From Dryas octopetala (Eukaryota; Streptophyta; Magnoliopsida; Rosales; Rosaceae), in NCBI GenBank assembly GCA_963921425.1, contig OY992836.1, positions 5,843,825 to 5,907,824 of the forward strand: a stretch of DNA of 64,000 nucleotides, read 5' to 3'. A model generated the notes under the pieces. It was not told the origin of the DNA. It did not search any database and saw nothing but the letters and a program-made list of their open reading frames with translations. Below, piece after piece: positions 11,481 through 36,866 of the stretch. The first letter of the stretch is position 1; each line of letters starts with the position of its first letter. The translations under genes and the position numbers were made by a program.

Positions 11481-13029
11481 AACGACATGATGCTAAGTCA
11501 TATGTGACTTGTCGTTATGCCAAGAGGATAAGTGGTATGAACAGAAGACCCCCAAGTTTCCGAGCAAAAAGTACTTCTTAGTTGGGAACTTTGTACACAA
11601 AGAAATCCGAGCAGAACGACAAGTGACCACATACTTGTTCCTGCTTAGGGTACTGTTATGAAGTCTCCCAAGTTCCTTAGCAAGAAAAGCTATACCGTAG
11701 AAAAGCTTAGGAGGTGAGACATGAAATATCATAATAATAATTTTTTTTTTTGAAATTCTAATCACTCCGTATTCCGAGTCGTAGACACTTGGCAAAATCC
11801 CAGTGAATCCCGCCCAAATGAATGGTGGGATGTTACCCTTTATAATTTAAAATTTAGACTTAAATTGTAGAGCCCAAATATAAAGAGCCCAACCCACATC
11901 TCACATTTACTGTTTGACTATTTTGGAGAGAGAGAGAGAAAGAACGAATAGAATTTTTTGTTAAACTACAGCTGTGAGTGGGCGGAAAAGAGGGTTCAGA
12001 TCCAAAGAGGCTGGAGGCTAGGATCCAAGAGGGGGGGTTGCTCGGGATTGAAGAGGGAGCTTCTCGTTGGGCTCAGGTTAGAGAGGTGGTGCGCGGGGCA
12101 GAAGCTCGGAGTGAGCTGCTCGGGGTGGGCTGGTGTCAGCGGCTCGGAGGCGCAGGTACTCGAGGCTCGGGTCAGGTTGGTGTCTTGGCGCGAGTCGGAA
12201 GAGTTAGGCTTGGGCTTAGAGGCGCTGCGAGAGCGGAGGAGCTGCTCGGATCGAAGGGGGCTTCTCGGCTCAGAGGCACTGTGTGGGATGGAGAGACTGC
12301 TCGAATCGGAGGGGGCTCAAGTCAGACGATTCGCCTGGGTTGCGGCAGCCATAGGCTTGGGTCGGGTGCCTCGAAAATTTGTGAACCAGTGCGGGCTCGA
12401 GTAGGAAGCTTGTTTTGCTTCGTCGGTGCTTAGGTGAGCTGCTCGGAGGAATCTCTGTGGTTTTCTCCGAATTCTTGAGGTAAGGCACTTCATAAGCTTT
12501 CCTAGCCATTTGATTTTGATGATTGTGCCTTGGAAAATTTGAAGCATGAGAATTTGGTATTGCCGACCCTATGCACATTAAGTATGCTGATTTTGGAGTT
12601 GTAAAAAATGAGTATTGGCAGGTGGGTATGAACCTGGCCGAGCACCGATAGGCTAAATGCCTTCATTTTTGGACTTGTGTAATTTATAGAGTGTTGTTTG
12701 TTGTTGACCAGGTAGATATGAGCTAAAACAAGTGGGTCGAAACCCATCTGAGCTGTTGAAGCCGCGAAATACGGGTAAGACTTGGGTTGTTGTTGCTTTT
12801 CCTCTTGAATTAATTTTTTGAATATTGGCTTTGATAAATGGTTGGTGGCTGAGCATGGGAAAAGTGATAGTGTCAATGTTGTGAAATTGGGGGAGGAAGA
12901 GCACACATGAGGGGTGGGAAATCAGTAGTGATTTGATATGTCCATGGTGTTGTCTTGGTATTCCGAGCAGTTCCCATCTTGATTTGTGGTTTGTCTTGGA
13001 TGGGCAGGTGTGTTGGGGTCTAACATTCC

Positions 13030-13919
13030 ATGGCTTGCTCGGACGATTCGTTAAGAGAGAACAATTTCATGGATGAAAGGGAGTCCGACCAGGCGTTCAC
13101 GAGTGATGGGACACCAATGAGACCAAGTGTGCCCCGACCTCGGATGGGGTGTGGAAATATGGGGGTAGGCAAAGTGTTCAAAACCGTCCAAGAGAGCTTA
13201 TCCATGGTGATGGAAAGTGAAGGAAATGACACTGGTAGTGAGGACAGTGATGATGAAGAGACACCCACAAGTGGTGGTGATGTGGGTGGGCATATAGCAC
13301 CGAGGACGTACTGGTCCGTGGATGGGCTATGTGAGAACATGATGAAAGATGAAGAGCATGAAAAATTGAAGGTGGAGTTCCAAATTCCAGATTACATCCA
13401 TCTGAGCCTCCCACGGGAGGATGATGTATAAGCGACCCGCCGGAGGGGCATATTTTGTGTTTTGCCAAGAGTTTTCACCATAGATTTAGACTTCCTCTTC
13501 ATCCCTACTTCCAATATATTTTAAGGAAGTTAAGAGTTGCGCCTGCTCAACTAACGCCCAATAGTTGGAGGACACTAATTGGATCGTATGTATTGTTCCG
13601 AGATGAGGGGTATAGTGCCCCAAGCATGGCTCAATTCATACATTTGTTTGAAATGAAGTCAAGTCCCAACTTGCGAGGGTGGGTGTACTGCTCGCAATTG
13701 CCAAACAAGCAATTCACCGATGACACAACTCGCCAATTACAGGTGGGCCACCCAGATGCTCATAAGGATTGGAAGAAAAAATGGTTTTTCGTGAGTAGAG
13801 CCTGGGAATTCGGCCGGAGTGAGAGGGTGACCATGAATAGAGTGCCGACAAATTTCCAAATAATAGATTGTCCGGTTGAGCCTAGGCATTGGTCTTTGTG
13901 CACTTTGATTATTAGCTGA
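13030..13919 (+). pseudogene. Transposase_28 / gypsy-type transposon protein, frame-disrupted
   Basis: Two open stretches, 13030-13431 and 13455-13919, are the two halves of one product. The first is acidic and ends at a TAA just after PREDDV. The second carries HRFRLPLHPYFQYILRKL, PNSWRTLIGSYVLF and KKWFFVSRAWEF, the pattern of the Pfam family described as a putative gypsy-type transposon domain. The sequence between them reads in a different frame, so the break looks like a single-base indel near 13430. A stretch at about 13965-14100 with flanking gtgcag and gtgagt signals and a second ATG at 14191 may be further exons. It encodes a TE protein, not a host enzyme. Confidence 0.65.
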
Positions 13920-14350
13920 TGTTATGTTTGTACTAATAGTAATCTTTGTTGTTTGTTTGTGCAGGGGTGAGTGGGAGATGTTTCCATTGTCGAAAGATAG
14001 TGTGGAGGAGGTGTGGAAGGTGCTTAGTCGACCCGCCTGAATGTTGAGCGCCGCATACCTCCTGTCTCCTGAATTTGGCTAAGTATGGCTTTGGAGCCCC
14101 AGGTGAGTCTTTGTACTTCCTCTCTTGATTTGTTTTGTTGATAAGAAAATAACTTGTGCTCATTGATTATGTGTTGGTCTTATAGTAAAGATGACCAATA
14201 CGAAGAAGACAAGTAGGCTGGTTGGTCCTGCCCCGCCTGCCCAAAGGAGGCTAATGATGGGAGCGCTGCTGGTCAGGGGTGGCCTGTCCCAAGGGAATAC
14301 AAGTAGAGGCGCGCTGGTGCTTGGGGGTATGAGGCATGGTGGGTCTTTTG

Positions 14351-17276
14351 CCTAAAATCTGCCTATTTTCTATAGCTTTTTCAAAGGAAATTATTGAGGT
14401 TTGCATACTCGAATTTTGATTTACTTAGAGACTTGTTTTGAAATCATCATGCTAGATTGTAGGATTGATTTTGGATTTGTACCAATTGGTTTTACATGAT
14501 TTGATGCATTAAACCCGAAAATGACACTTTTTGCCATATGAAGAGTAATTATGTAGCAAATCAGCATTCTGATGTGAACTTTGGGCTTTCAAAAACCATA
14601 CTTGTACAACTCCAATTGCTTTAAAAATTTTTGTGCACGAGTATTAGTATGTCTTCTAAATTCCTGTGAAAAATCTCATTCAATTAGTTTTGTGTGATTT
14701 TATAAAATTCCGGGAGCAGGTGCTGCCCATTTGCGATTTTAAAAGAACCATTTTGCCTCAAAAATGCCATTTTTGTTGTTAAGGTTTTTTGGCCTAAATG
14801 TTTGGTTCTCATAAGTCAAAAATCATCCTTGGGATTAATCTATGAGCATGAGGAAATTCATTTACTTCTGGAATAAAATTTGGGTCGTCAAAACCCCATG
14901 TTTTTGAACAAAAACTAGGTTTCAACATACCTATTCTTAGCCAAGGCTTATGTGGATAAGAAGCTTCAATTGAGGTCGGGGGAGCTAGTCATTTCTAAAC
15001 TATATGTTTCAATATGGTTTAATTCATAGTTACATTGATGGAAGTGTTTGTTTCTTTGATTGCTTGTCTCAGCTTTGAATTGATATTTTAATTTGTCTTG
15101 ACGTGTTGTGACTGTCATGTTTGTAATGAAATTGATTAATTAACCTTAAAAGGAAATTAGAATTCATTTGGTTAATTGTAAATTAGTAATTAAATTTGGT
15201 AATTGAATTGCCTTGTGAGGATGAAATAAGTTAATCTATTTGTTCTTGGATCAACGAGTAGACTTAAGTGAATTTATTTGAGAATTGAATCACTAGGGCT
15301 GCATGTTTAGTTTTAAAGAAACTAGCCTAGGATTCAAGGTTCTAATTGGACTTAGGATGATTTATTTTGGAAAGTAATAAATTACATGTTATTTTAATAT
15401 GGCTTTGAAAAGGGATTAGATTGCCTAGAATAAAACTAATAGGGCTTGCATAATTGGTGGTACCCGAAAATATTAAGGATTGATTATTACCTTGTTGTTA
15501 ATCTTGGAGGTTCTAAGGTTTAAAAACTAGATTAAAGGGTAAAAGATGATTGAACCAATAAGAGAAATATGTGATTAATTGGTCTTGTGATTGGTTTCGG
15601 ATCCAAGCTTTTTAAATCTAAACTTGGTTGTTTATTTAATTGCATCTATTGTTTTATACTTGTTGTGTTATAAAACATGCTATATGATTAATGAAAGGAA
15701 TGAATTGATTATATAATTGAATTGTCATTTCATGTTCATTTGGCATCATATATACATATGAAGCATTGAGGGCAGCCATGTCTTTCATGGGGGCTGCCAA
15801 GGCATACATTAGCATTCATATTTATTGAATCAAGAATGTTTACACTAACGTGGTTTTAGTGTTTGGACTTTCCAATTAGAGATGAAGGGATACAGTTCTT
15901 ACTCTATCATTGGATTCAATTCCTTAAAAGTATTTATACATATGTCGTCTAGAGTGGTTATGAGAAATAAAGAATATGCTAAAGGGGAAGTAAATGAGTT
16001 TTTATTTACTTCAATGAATGGACATCTCACTATCTAGATATTATTTTTTAGTAAGATATGAGGGATATCGGTAATTAATTTTACAAATTAGGGGATAAAG
16101 TCCATTGTATATAAACTTTGACAGGTTTGCAATGTCATGGAGAAAAATGTACACTTGCATTGTTATTTAATTTAGCATGCATTTGCATTTTATGGGATTA
16201 ATCATATTGGATTATTAAAAATGGATGCTTGATGGTTTGATAATACCCAACCTGAAAAAGCTTGGTTTTATGTTGAGAATTATAGCCATGACTTTATACT
16301 TGTGAAATTGTGTTTTTGAACATTGAAATTGATTATACTTATGCTTGTATAGTTGTGGTTTCGATCTTTGAAAATGGATGTGTTTATTTATCAAAGAAAG
16401 AATGTTTGGTTTCTATTTAAATGTTTTAAATAGGTTGTCATTTGACTATTAATTTATTTGTTTGGGCAATAGTCATTTCGGCATGGGCTTAAGCCTTTGG
16501 TATAACCTACTTGTTATATATTGAATTGATTGAGTTTTGTTGGACTAGTTGAGTGTGTGATCAGCTATTTTGGTGATGCTCACCCCTACACAGTTTGTTA
16601 AGTTGCAGGAAACTATTAGGACAAAAAGATGGTTAGCTCCATAGACATTTCGGATAGCGAGGGATGTTTGGAAGTAGAGAGAATTCACCAAGGATTAGCA
16701 TACCAACATCGATCACCCACATTCGAATACTCAAGTGATGAGGAAGAGAACCCAATCATGGATGAGTTTGTTACTATCTATTTTTATTTCTATCTTTTAT
16801 ATTTTAGTTGAGAAATCAGTGAATTGATTATTTAAGGATTAGTATGGCTTAGTTACTTATTTAATATTTGATACTTCTTTATGTTGTTTTGTTTACACCA
16901 AAATTAGATTTTAAAATAAAGTTTTCACTATCACTTGGATTTCAATTTCTTATGTGATGTCTTGTTTATTGAATTTAAAACAAAGAGTCTATCTTCTTCT
17001 TGAAATTAATTTATCTTGGAAAATGAATAACTAAAAGCTCACCATTTTATGAAGCTTTCAATTGATTTACTCTAATTAGTTGTTATAAAAAAACAAAAAA
17101 TTTCCACAATTTTGGAGTTTAGTTAATTTGTTTAAATTTTAAACCTTACATTAATCTTCGATTTTGGCATATTCTTACTTAGGGTTAGTGAGAGTATCTC
17201 GAGTTAAAGACCAATGTGGTGCTACCACATACCCAGAGTGCTAGACCCCATTTTGGAGTGACAATTAATGCTCACT
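14351..17276. other. Long AT-rich non-coding TE interior
   Basis: About 2.9 kb with only short frames; the one at 16629-16811 (ending DEEENPIMDEF) has no recognisable family. The position between the gypsy-type protein and the CACTA terminus suggests transposon interior. Confidence 0.45.
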
Positions 17277-17289
17277 TTTCTTGTAGTGT
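17277..17289 (-). mobile_element. CACTA (En/Spm) transposon terminus
   Basis: ttttcttgtagtg is the reverse complement of CACTACAAGAAAA, the standard plant CACTA end. The element lies to the left. The 3 bases outside are taa, the expected target-site duplication length, but no partner terminus preceded by taa was found to the left. The hAT transposase frame on the right stops making sense exactly here, supporting an insertion. Confidence 0.7.
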
Positions 17290-18015
17290 AAAGTACCTGA
17301 TTCTTGCGCTGCTTGAATCCTGTTATTGAAATGAATAGATTGAGCTTTGTGTGCATGCAAATTCTCATAAATGAAGAATTTACGTACGTAATTTCCCAAC
17401 TTTTCTTTATAGTTTTTCAAAATTCCTTTAAGCATTATTTTTCTTGCTCTCATAGTCTTGTAAGGCATAGGTTTTAGAGGAGGTGGTAGTGGGTCCCTCA
17501 AGCTTTTTGTGCGATGTTATTGTTGTACTGTTTGACTACTACCACCTTGACCACTTTGTTAATTGGCTGCTCATTTGATTAAACTCAGCTTGTCTTGATG
17601 GTCGTATGGCAACACAATAATTATCTTACTCAGAGGGGTACAAATCATTAGGATACATGTTTCTACCATTTTCATCGTCATCGTCATCAACTGGGATGCT
17701 TATTTCACTAATTATGTAATCGTCTCTCAGTTCAGATTGTATGTTTTCGAAGATAAATACCATCTTTTGTTTGGTGGCGTTTGTACTCTTTATCTATGCG
17801 ATAACTTCGTTCTTAATGGCTAATGGTACATCAATGCACTTCTTTACATTTTTTGATGAATCATAATCGGCCAAATGGTACTTCAAGCATGTAATGCCTC
17901 TACTTTGAAAAGTAGAATGACAAAATATGCATGTGGTTGCATACTTATTGCATTCTACAGTAGTGACATACTTCCAGTTTGAACCAATCTCAGTACTACC
18001 ACTATTACTCGCCAT
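17290..18015 (-). pseudogene. hAT-family transposase, N-terminal part with BED zinc finger, truncated
   Basis: The minus strand starts MASNSGSTEIGSNWKYVTT at 18015. It has a BED-like finger (CIFCHSTFQSRGITCLKYHL, then about 12 residues on a C of the KKCIDVPLAIKNEV segment) and an acidic linker (VDDDDDEN). After several stops, it carries the hAT core entry FFIYENLHAHKAQSIHFNNR then IQAAQESG near 17385-17300. Coding similarity ends at the CACTA terminus. Inactive: stops near 17797, 17630 and 17550, and the catalytic domain is missing. Confidence 0.75.
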
Positions 18016-18439
18016 TTGAAATCTATCACTTAATAACCTATAATTAATTGTATAACAATTTAAGTGTATAGCTTATACAATAAACCTATTAATATTAGTA
18101 AAGTTTTATAGTATGTAATTGTAAAATTCTAATAAAAAAAAGACATGTCCAATATAAAAGATCTGTAAACAATAAAGCTTTTAAAAAAAAGCTAAAACCT
18201 ATAATCAAATAAAAAACACAGCTATTATAAAAAACAATAAACTATATAAATAAAAGTATTATTAGATAAAAAAAAACCATTTTCATATACATTTTATTTA
18301 TTTATTATTATTAGAATGTTATTCCCTATTAAATAAGAATGTAGAATTGATATATTTAATTAGTAAAAAACTCCTAAAAAAACTAGTAAAAAGCCCCAAA
18401 TTTAATGTGTTCAGAACCTTCAGGTTACAATTTTTTTTT
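18016..18439. other. AT-rich 5' flank of the hAT remnant
   Basis: Very AT-rich (a/t runs at 18130-18330), upstream of the hAT start codon. No gene seen. Confidence 0.4.
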
Positions 18440-18599
18440 GAGTGCTGCTATTTGCACACCCTATTTTTTCTTTTTGCACACCCTTTTGTAAAAAAAAAAT
18501 TAAAACTAAAAAAAAAAAGACACACTTACCCCTCACCCAACACACCCTAACTCCATTTTTTCTCTTCTGCACACCCCATCAACAGACAAAAAAAAAAAC

Positions 18600-18905
18600 A
18601 CACACACACCCCCTTCATCTCCCTCACCCGACCACACCCACCGGCCACCCACGCAGCACCCACCTCCTCCCTCCCCTCCACCAAGCCCAGCCCCGTCGCA
18701 CCCTCCCTCCAACCCCGACCCAGCCCACCTCCTTCCCCTCCATGCACCCAGCCCGACCTCCTCCCTCCCCTCCACCAAGCCCCAGCCCGACCACCTCCTT
18801 CCCCTCCACCCAGCCCGACTTCCTCCCTCCCCTCCACCCAGCCCCGGCCCCATCACATCCCCTCCCACCCAACCCCGTCGCACCCTCCCTCTAGCTCCGC
18901 TCTCT
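18600..18905 (-). repeat. C-rich (G-rich on minus) minisatellite arm
   Basis: On the minus strand this is a purine-rich array of about 30-40 bp units built on gggctgggtggaggggaggg and gtcgggctggg. It is the inverted counterpart of 19797-20025; compared by eye, only a few bases differ. Open frames here (Gly/Arg or Pro/Ser-rich) are composition artefacts. Confidence 0.85.
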
Positions 18906-19414
18906 GGTTTCACTGTGTGCACCCCTGAACCACCACCACATCAACAACAAACCCAGTAATTATTTAGCTCCGGGAATACTTGAGCGGTCGCAAAAAACAA
19001 ATTTCATTTCAAAAAGTGGAAACAGTGAGTATATTCTGAAATCTGAATCAAATTTCTTTGGAATATACCTTTTTCCATGCAAAATAAAACACTAAAATCT
19101 GAGGGAAACAGAAAAAACAAAGACCCAGAATGCATACATTTGAATCTAGTTTACATTTTGTTTTTGGCAGAGAAAAATTAGGGGCCCAAAACCAAAATAA
19201 GGAAAGTGGGTTTAATGGAAAGTTGTTGAATCTACTTTCTAATTTAATGAAAACCCAGATATGGAAAGTAGCGTATGAACATTGTTTTGTAAATTTTGGA
19301 GGAAATTCAGGTTGGGGGAGATGAAGCAGAGAAAAATAATGTGAAATACAACTTTGTGAAGGAAAAATTGAAGGAAATCTGGAACAGGGGATTGTTTTCA
19401 AAGAGGGCTATTAC

Positions 19415-19695
19415 CATCAAAACCCTTGACGCATTTTACAATCTTGGAAGCACAGCCTTCGCAGTGCATGTCAATCTTCAACACCACGGTTATAGGGTTG
19501 TCCTTCTTCTTGTCGCCGCCATCGCCGCCCTTCTTCTTGTCGCCGCCTTCGTTGTTGCTGTTGTTGTTCTTCTTCTTCTGCATTAACCCAAAAACAAACA
19601 CAAACTCATTAGCCAGAGAGATTGAGAGAGAGAGAGAGTAGTACAGAAATAGATGGAGATGGAGGAATTGACTGCGATTGACTCACCGCGCCCAT
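19415..19695 (-). pseudogene. HIPP (heavy-metal-associated isoprenylated plant protein) 5' fragment, copy 1
   Basis: Exon 1 (19695-19687) encodes MGA, intron 1 runs 19686-19578 (gtgagt...tgcag), and exon 2 (19577-19415) encodes a Lys/Gly/Asp-rich linker and the start of an HMA domain, ITVVLKIDMHCEGCASKIVK then CVKGFDG. The metal-binding M-x-C-x-x-C motif is intact (MHCEGC). Exon 2 ends at a good donor (gtaata), but the expected next exon is not in the 400 bp that follow, which run into the G-rich arm. The piece is therefore truncated: only about 57 aa, without the rest of the HMA domain or a CaaX box. A 5' UTR and a tgtatttatagag TATA-like stretch are nearby on the plus strand. Confidence 0.8.
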
Positions 19696-19796
19696 TGTGA
19701 GTTTTTCTGGGTTGATTTTTGTTTTGTGTTATGAGTGAGTTGAAATCGGAGAGGGAGTGGAACTGTGGAAGACGTGGAGAGAATGAGTGTATTTAT

Positions 19797-20025
19797 AGAG
19801 GGAGGGTGCGACGGGGTTGGGTGGGAGGGGATGTGATGGGGCCGGGGCTGGGTGGAGGGGAGGGAGGAAGTCGGGCTGGGTGGAGGGGAAGGAGGTGGTC
19901 GGGCTGGGGCTTGGTGGAGGGGAGGGAGGAGGTCGGGCTGGGTGCATGGATGGGAAGGAGGTGGGCTGGGTCGGGGCTGGAGAGAGGGTGCGACGGGGCT
20001 GGGCTTGGTGGAGGGGAGGGAGGAG
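19797..20025 (+). repeat. G-rich minisatellite arm, inverted copy of 18600-18905
   Basis: The plus strand runs gagggagggtgcgacggggt, then the same gggctgggtggagg units, and stops in the N gap in mid-repeat. It lies on the 5' side of HIPP copy 1, where copy 2 instead has a different G-rich tract (21020-21110). Confidence 0.85.
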
Positions 20026-20225
20026 NNNNNNNNNNNNNNNNNNNNNNNNNNNNNNNNNNNNNNNNNNNNNNNNNNNNNNNNNNNNNNNNNNNNNNNNNNN
20101 NNNNNNNNNNNNNNNNNNNNNNNNNNNNNNNNNNNNNNNNNNNNNNNNNNNNNNNNNNNNNNNNNNNNNNNNNNNNNNNNNNNNNNNNNNNNNNNNNNNN
20201 NNNNNNNNNNNNNNNNNNNNNNNNN
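20026..20225. other. Assembly gap (200 N)
   Basis: Exactly 200 Ns, a typical scaffold-gap size, located between two almost identical HIPP copies. True distance and even adjacency of the flanks are unknown. Confidence 0.99.
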
Positions 20226-20646
20226 AAAACAAATTTCATTTCAAAAAGTGGAAACAGTGAGTATATTCTGAAATCTGAATCAAATTTCTTTGGAATATAC
20301 CTTTTTCCATGCAAAATAAAACACTAAAATCTGAGGGAAACAGAAAAAACAAAGACCCAGAATGCATACATTTGAATCTAGTTTACATTTTGTTTTTGGC
20401 AGAGAAAAATTAGGGGCCCAAAACCAAAATAAGGAAAGTGGGTTTAATGGAAAGTTGTTGAATCTACTTTCTAATTTAATGAAAACCCAGATATGGAAAG
20501 TAGCGTATGAACATTGTTTTGTAAATTTTGGAGGAAATTCAGGTTGGGGGAGATGAAGCAGAGAAAAATAATGTGAAATACAACTTTGTGAAGGAAAAAT
20601 TGAAGGAAATCTGGAACAGGGGATTGTTTTCAAAGAGGGCTATTAC

Positions 20647-20925
20647 CATCAAAACCCTTGACGCATTTTACAATCTTGGAAGCACAGCCTTCGCAGTGCA
20701 TGTCAATCTTCAACACCACGGTTATAGGGTTGTCCTTCTTCTTGTCACCGCCATCGCCGCCCTTCTTCTTGTCGCCGCCTTCGTTGTTGCTGTTGTTGTT
20801 CTTCTTCTTCTGCATTAACCCAAAAACAAACACAAACTCATTAGCCATAGAGATTGAGAGAGAGAGAGTAGTACAGAAATAGATGGAGATGGAGGAATTG
20901 ACTGCGGTTGACTCACCGCGCCCAT
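20647..20925 (-). pseudogene. HIPP 5' fragment, copy 2
   Basis: Same structure as copy 1, offset by about 1230 bp: exon 1 20925-20917, intron 1 20916-20810, exon 2 20809-20647, with identical predicted protein including MHCEGC. Over about 790 shared bases I see only a handful of differences, such as cttgtcaccgcc for cttgtcgccgcc, agccatag for agccagag and a shorter GA run. The 5' side diverges after gaatgagtgta into a different G-rich tract. The copy begins at the edge of the N gap. Confidence 0.8.
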
Positions 20926-21454
20926 TGTGAGTTTTTCTGGGTTGATTTTTGTTTTGTGTTATGAGTGAGTTGAAATCGGAGAGGGAGTGGAACTGTGGAA
21001 GACGTGGAGAGAATGAGTGTAGGGGGAGGGGGAGGGGGAGGGGGAGGGAGGGAGGGGTTGAGGGGCTAGGTGGGTTGGGTGGAGGGGCTGGCTGGGGGAA
21101 GGTTGGAGAAGAAGAAGAAGAAAAAAAAAAACAGGGGAAGGGGGGGTGTGAACAAGAGAAAAAAGAGAGGGAAAGAAGGGAGGGGGTTTATTGTCTTTTT
21201 TTTTTTGAGTTTTTTTTTTTTCTAATAGGGGTGTGCAAAAAGAAAAAAAAGGGTGTGCAAATAGTAGCTCCCTTTTTTTAACCCACTATTTGTAGTAGAA
21301 GTTTGAGCCCAAACCCACTAATCAGAAACCTATGATAAGGCCCAACACTCAATAATCAATTAATCCAAAACCTAAGAGAAGTCCAAACCCAATATTTGTA
21401 GTCTTCTAACTCTGTCTCTTTGTCGCTCAGTCTCTTCTATTTTGCCCAAACACC

Positions 21455-21458
<4 letters not shown>

Positions 21459-21496
<38 letters not shown>
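21459..21496 (+). repeat. GA microsatellite in the SEC24 5' UTR or promoter
   Basis: Nineteen or so GA units just upstream of the SEC24 leader. GA/CT tracts near transcription starts are common in plants. Confidence 0.9.
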
Positions 21497-21499
<3 letters not shown>

Positions 21500-21768
21500 A
21501 AGAATTGTTTTCCCCTACTTGCTGCATCCAAAACTAAATCACAAGAGAGAAAGAGGAGAAACAGTCACAAGCTCACAGTCATAAGCTCACAGCTGATGAT
21601 TGAAGGTTCCTGCTAAAAGTTTGGGTGCCGAAACTCTCATAAATTAGTGCAATTTATAGAGAGTTTTAGTTTGGGATCCCTTTTGGGTTGTCAGTAGGCT
21701 GTGTATTCAAAGACTCCACAATAGGGGTTGATTCACATACTCAACAGTATGTAGGATGGGATGTTAAG

Positions 21769-22144
21769 GTATGTCATATTCTTCTTTTTCATTTATTATA
21801 TTCTAATGTTAATTCATTGATCAGTTTTCTGAATTAGTAGTTGGGTATGGAAAATTAGGGTTATTTTGGCTTAATTCTCATTCTTCCCTTTTTATTCAAT
21901 TTTTTTCCTCTGAATATCGGTGCAATATCGGGGATTTCCAATATTTGTAGAAAATATGATCGGGGAAATATCAGGGATACGGGTTTTGCTTCACCCTCCC
22001 TATCGGTATCGCCGACGACATTCCAAAATGTCGGCCGATATTTTGAACAGTTGCCAAAGATATGAACTTTTCAATTTGCTGATTTGGTATTTGAATTATG
22101 AGTATCTGATTTTATTTTCTCTGTGTTTTTGTTTTCTTTTGTAG
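21769..22144 (+). other. SEC24A: Probable 5' UTR intron of SEC24
   Basis: Donor gttaag|gtatgtc and acceptor tttgtag|atttgg fit splice consensus, and the leader then runs to the ATG at 22229. The intron holds an atatcggggat/ttccaatattt-type sequence (21915-22045) that looks like an inserted repeat. Inferred only from consensus. Confidence 0.55.
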
Positions 22145-22228
22145 ATTTGGATTGTGGGTTGTTGATTTGGTAAAGCTAAGATTTTTGTGAAGAAAAAAGG
22201 GGATCTGGGTCTTTGATTTCATTGATCA

Positions 22229-36866
<14,638 letters not shown>

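Larger units (their letters stand above)
10960..14350 (+). mobile_element. Second Ty3/gypsy-type element with LTR-like 5' region and Transposase_28-like protein
   Basis: From about 10966 (tgtagcaccctgcgc) the sequence looks like a plant LTR: a ccggtgtggtacc-containing start, a tataatataa-type AT segment, then GC-richer repeats to about 11480. A G-rich leader (11970-12480) follows, then the gag-side protein at 13030-13919 and probable introns. No PBS, RT or integrase is visible, so this is probably a large non-autonomous or decayed element. Boundaries are uncertain. Confidence 0.5.
18440..21272. mobile_element. TIR-bounded (MULE-like) element carrying two HIPP gene fragments
   Basis: The left end (18440-18490) and right end (21225-21272, reverse complement) match over about 45 bp: each has ctatttgcacaccc or actatttgcacaccc, then a T-rich spacer and a second tttgcacaccc. 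The interior holds two direct copies of a HIPP 5' gene piece (about 18990-19800 and 20226-21020), G-rich arms and a 200-base gap. Intron and 5' UTR sequence are retained in the captured piece, so capture was at DNA level, as in Pack-MULEs. Flanks are T-rich on both sides, so a 9-bp target duplication cannot be judged. No transposase is visible. Superfamily is inferred, not proven. Confidence 0.65.

Noticed and set aside
11958..12433. Two overlapping plus-strand frames of about 150 aa (Arg/Gly/Glu-rich)
   Set aside because: Biased composition in a GC-rich TE leader, both frames open together, no recognised domain.
12502..12906. Minus-strand frames of 83-134 aa
   Set aside because: Shadow frames opposite the gypsy-type leader; no family features.
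18442..18922. Overlapping long open frames, Pro/Ser-rich on plus and Gly/Arg-rich on minus
   Set aside because: They are translations of a minisatellite; no domain, and several frames are open at once.
19719..20327. Open frames running through the N gap
   Set aside because: Open only because N codons have no stops.
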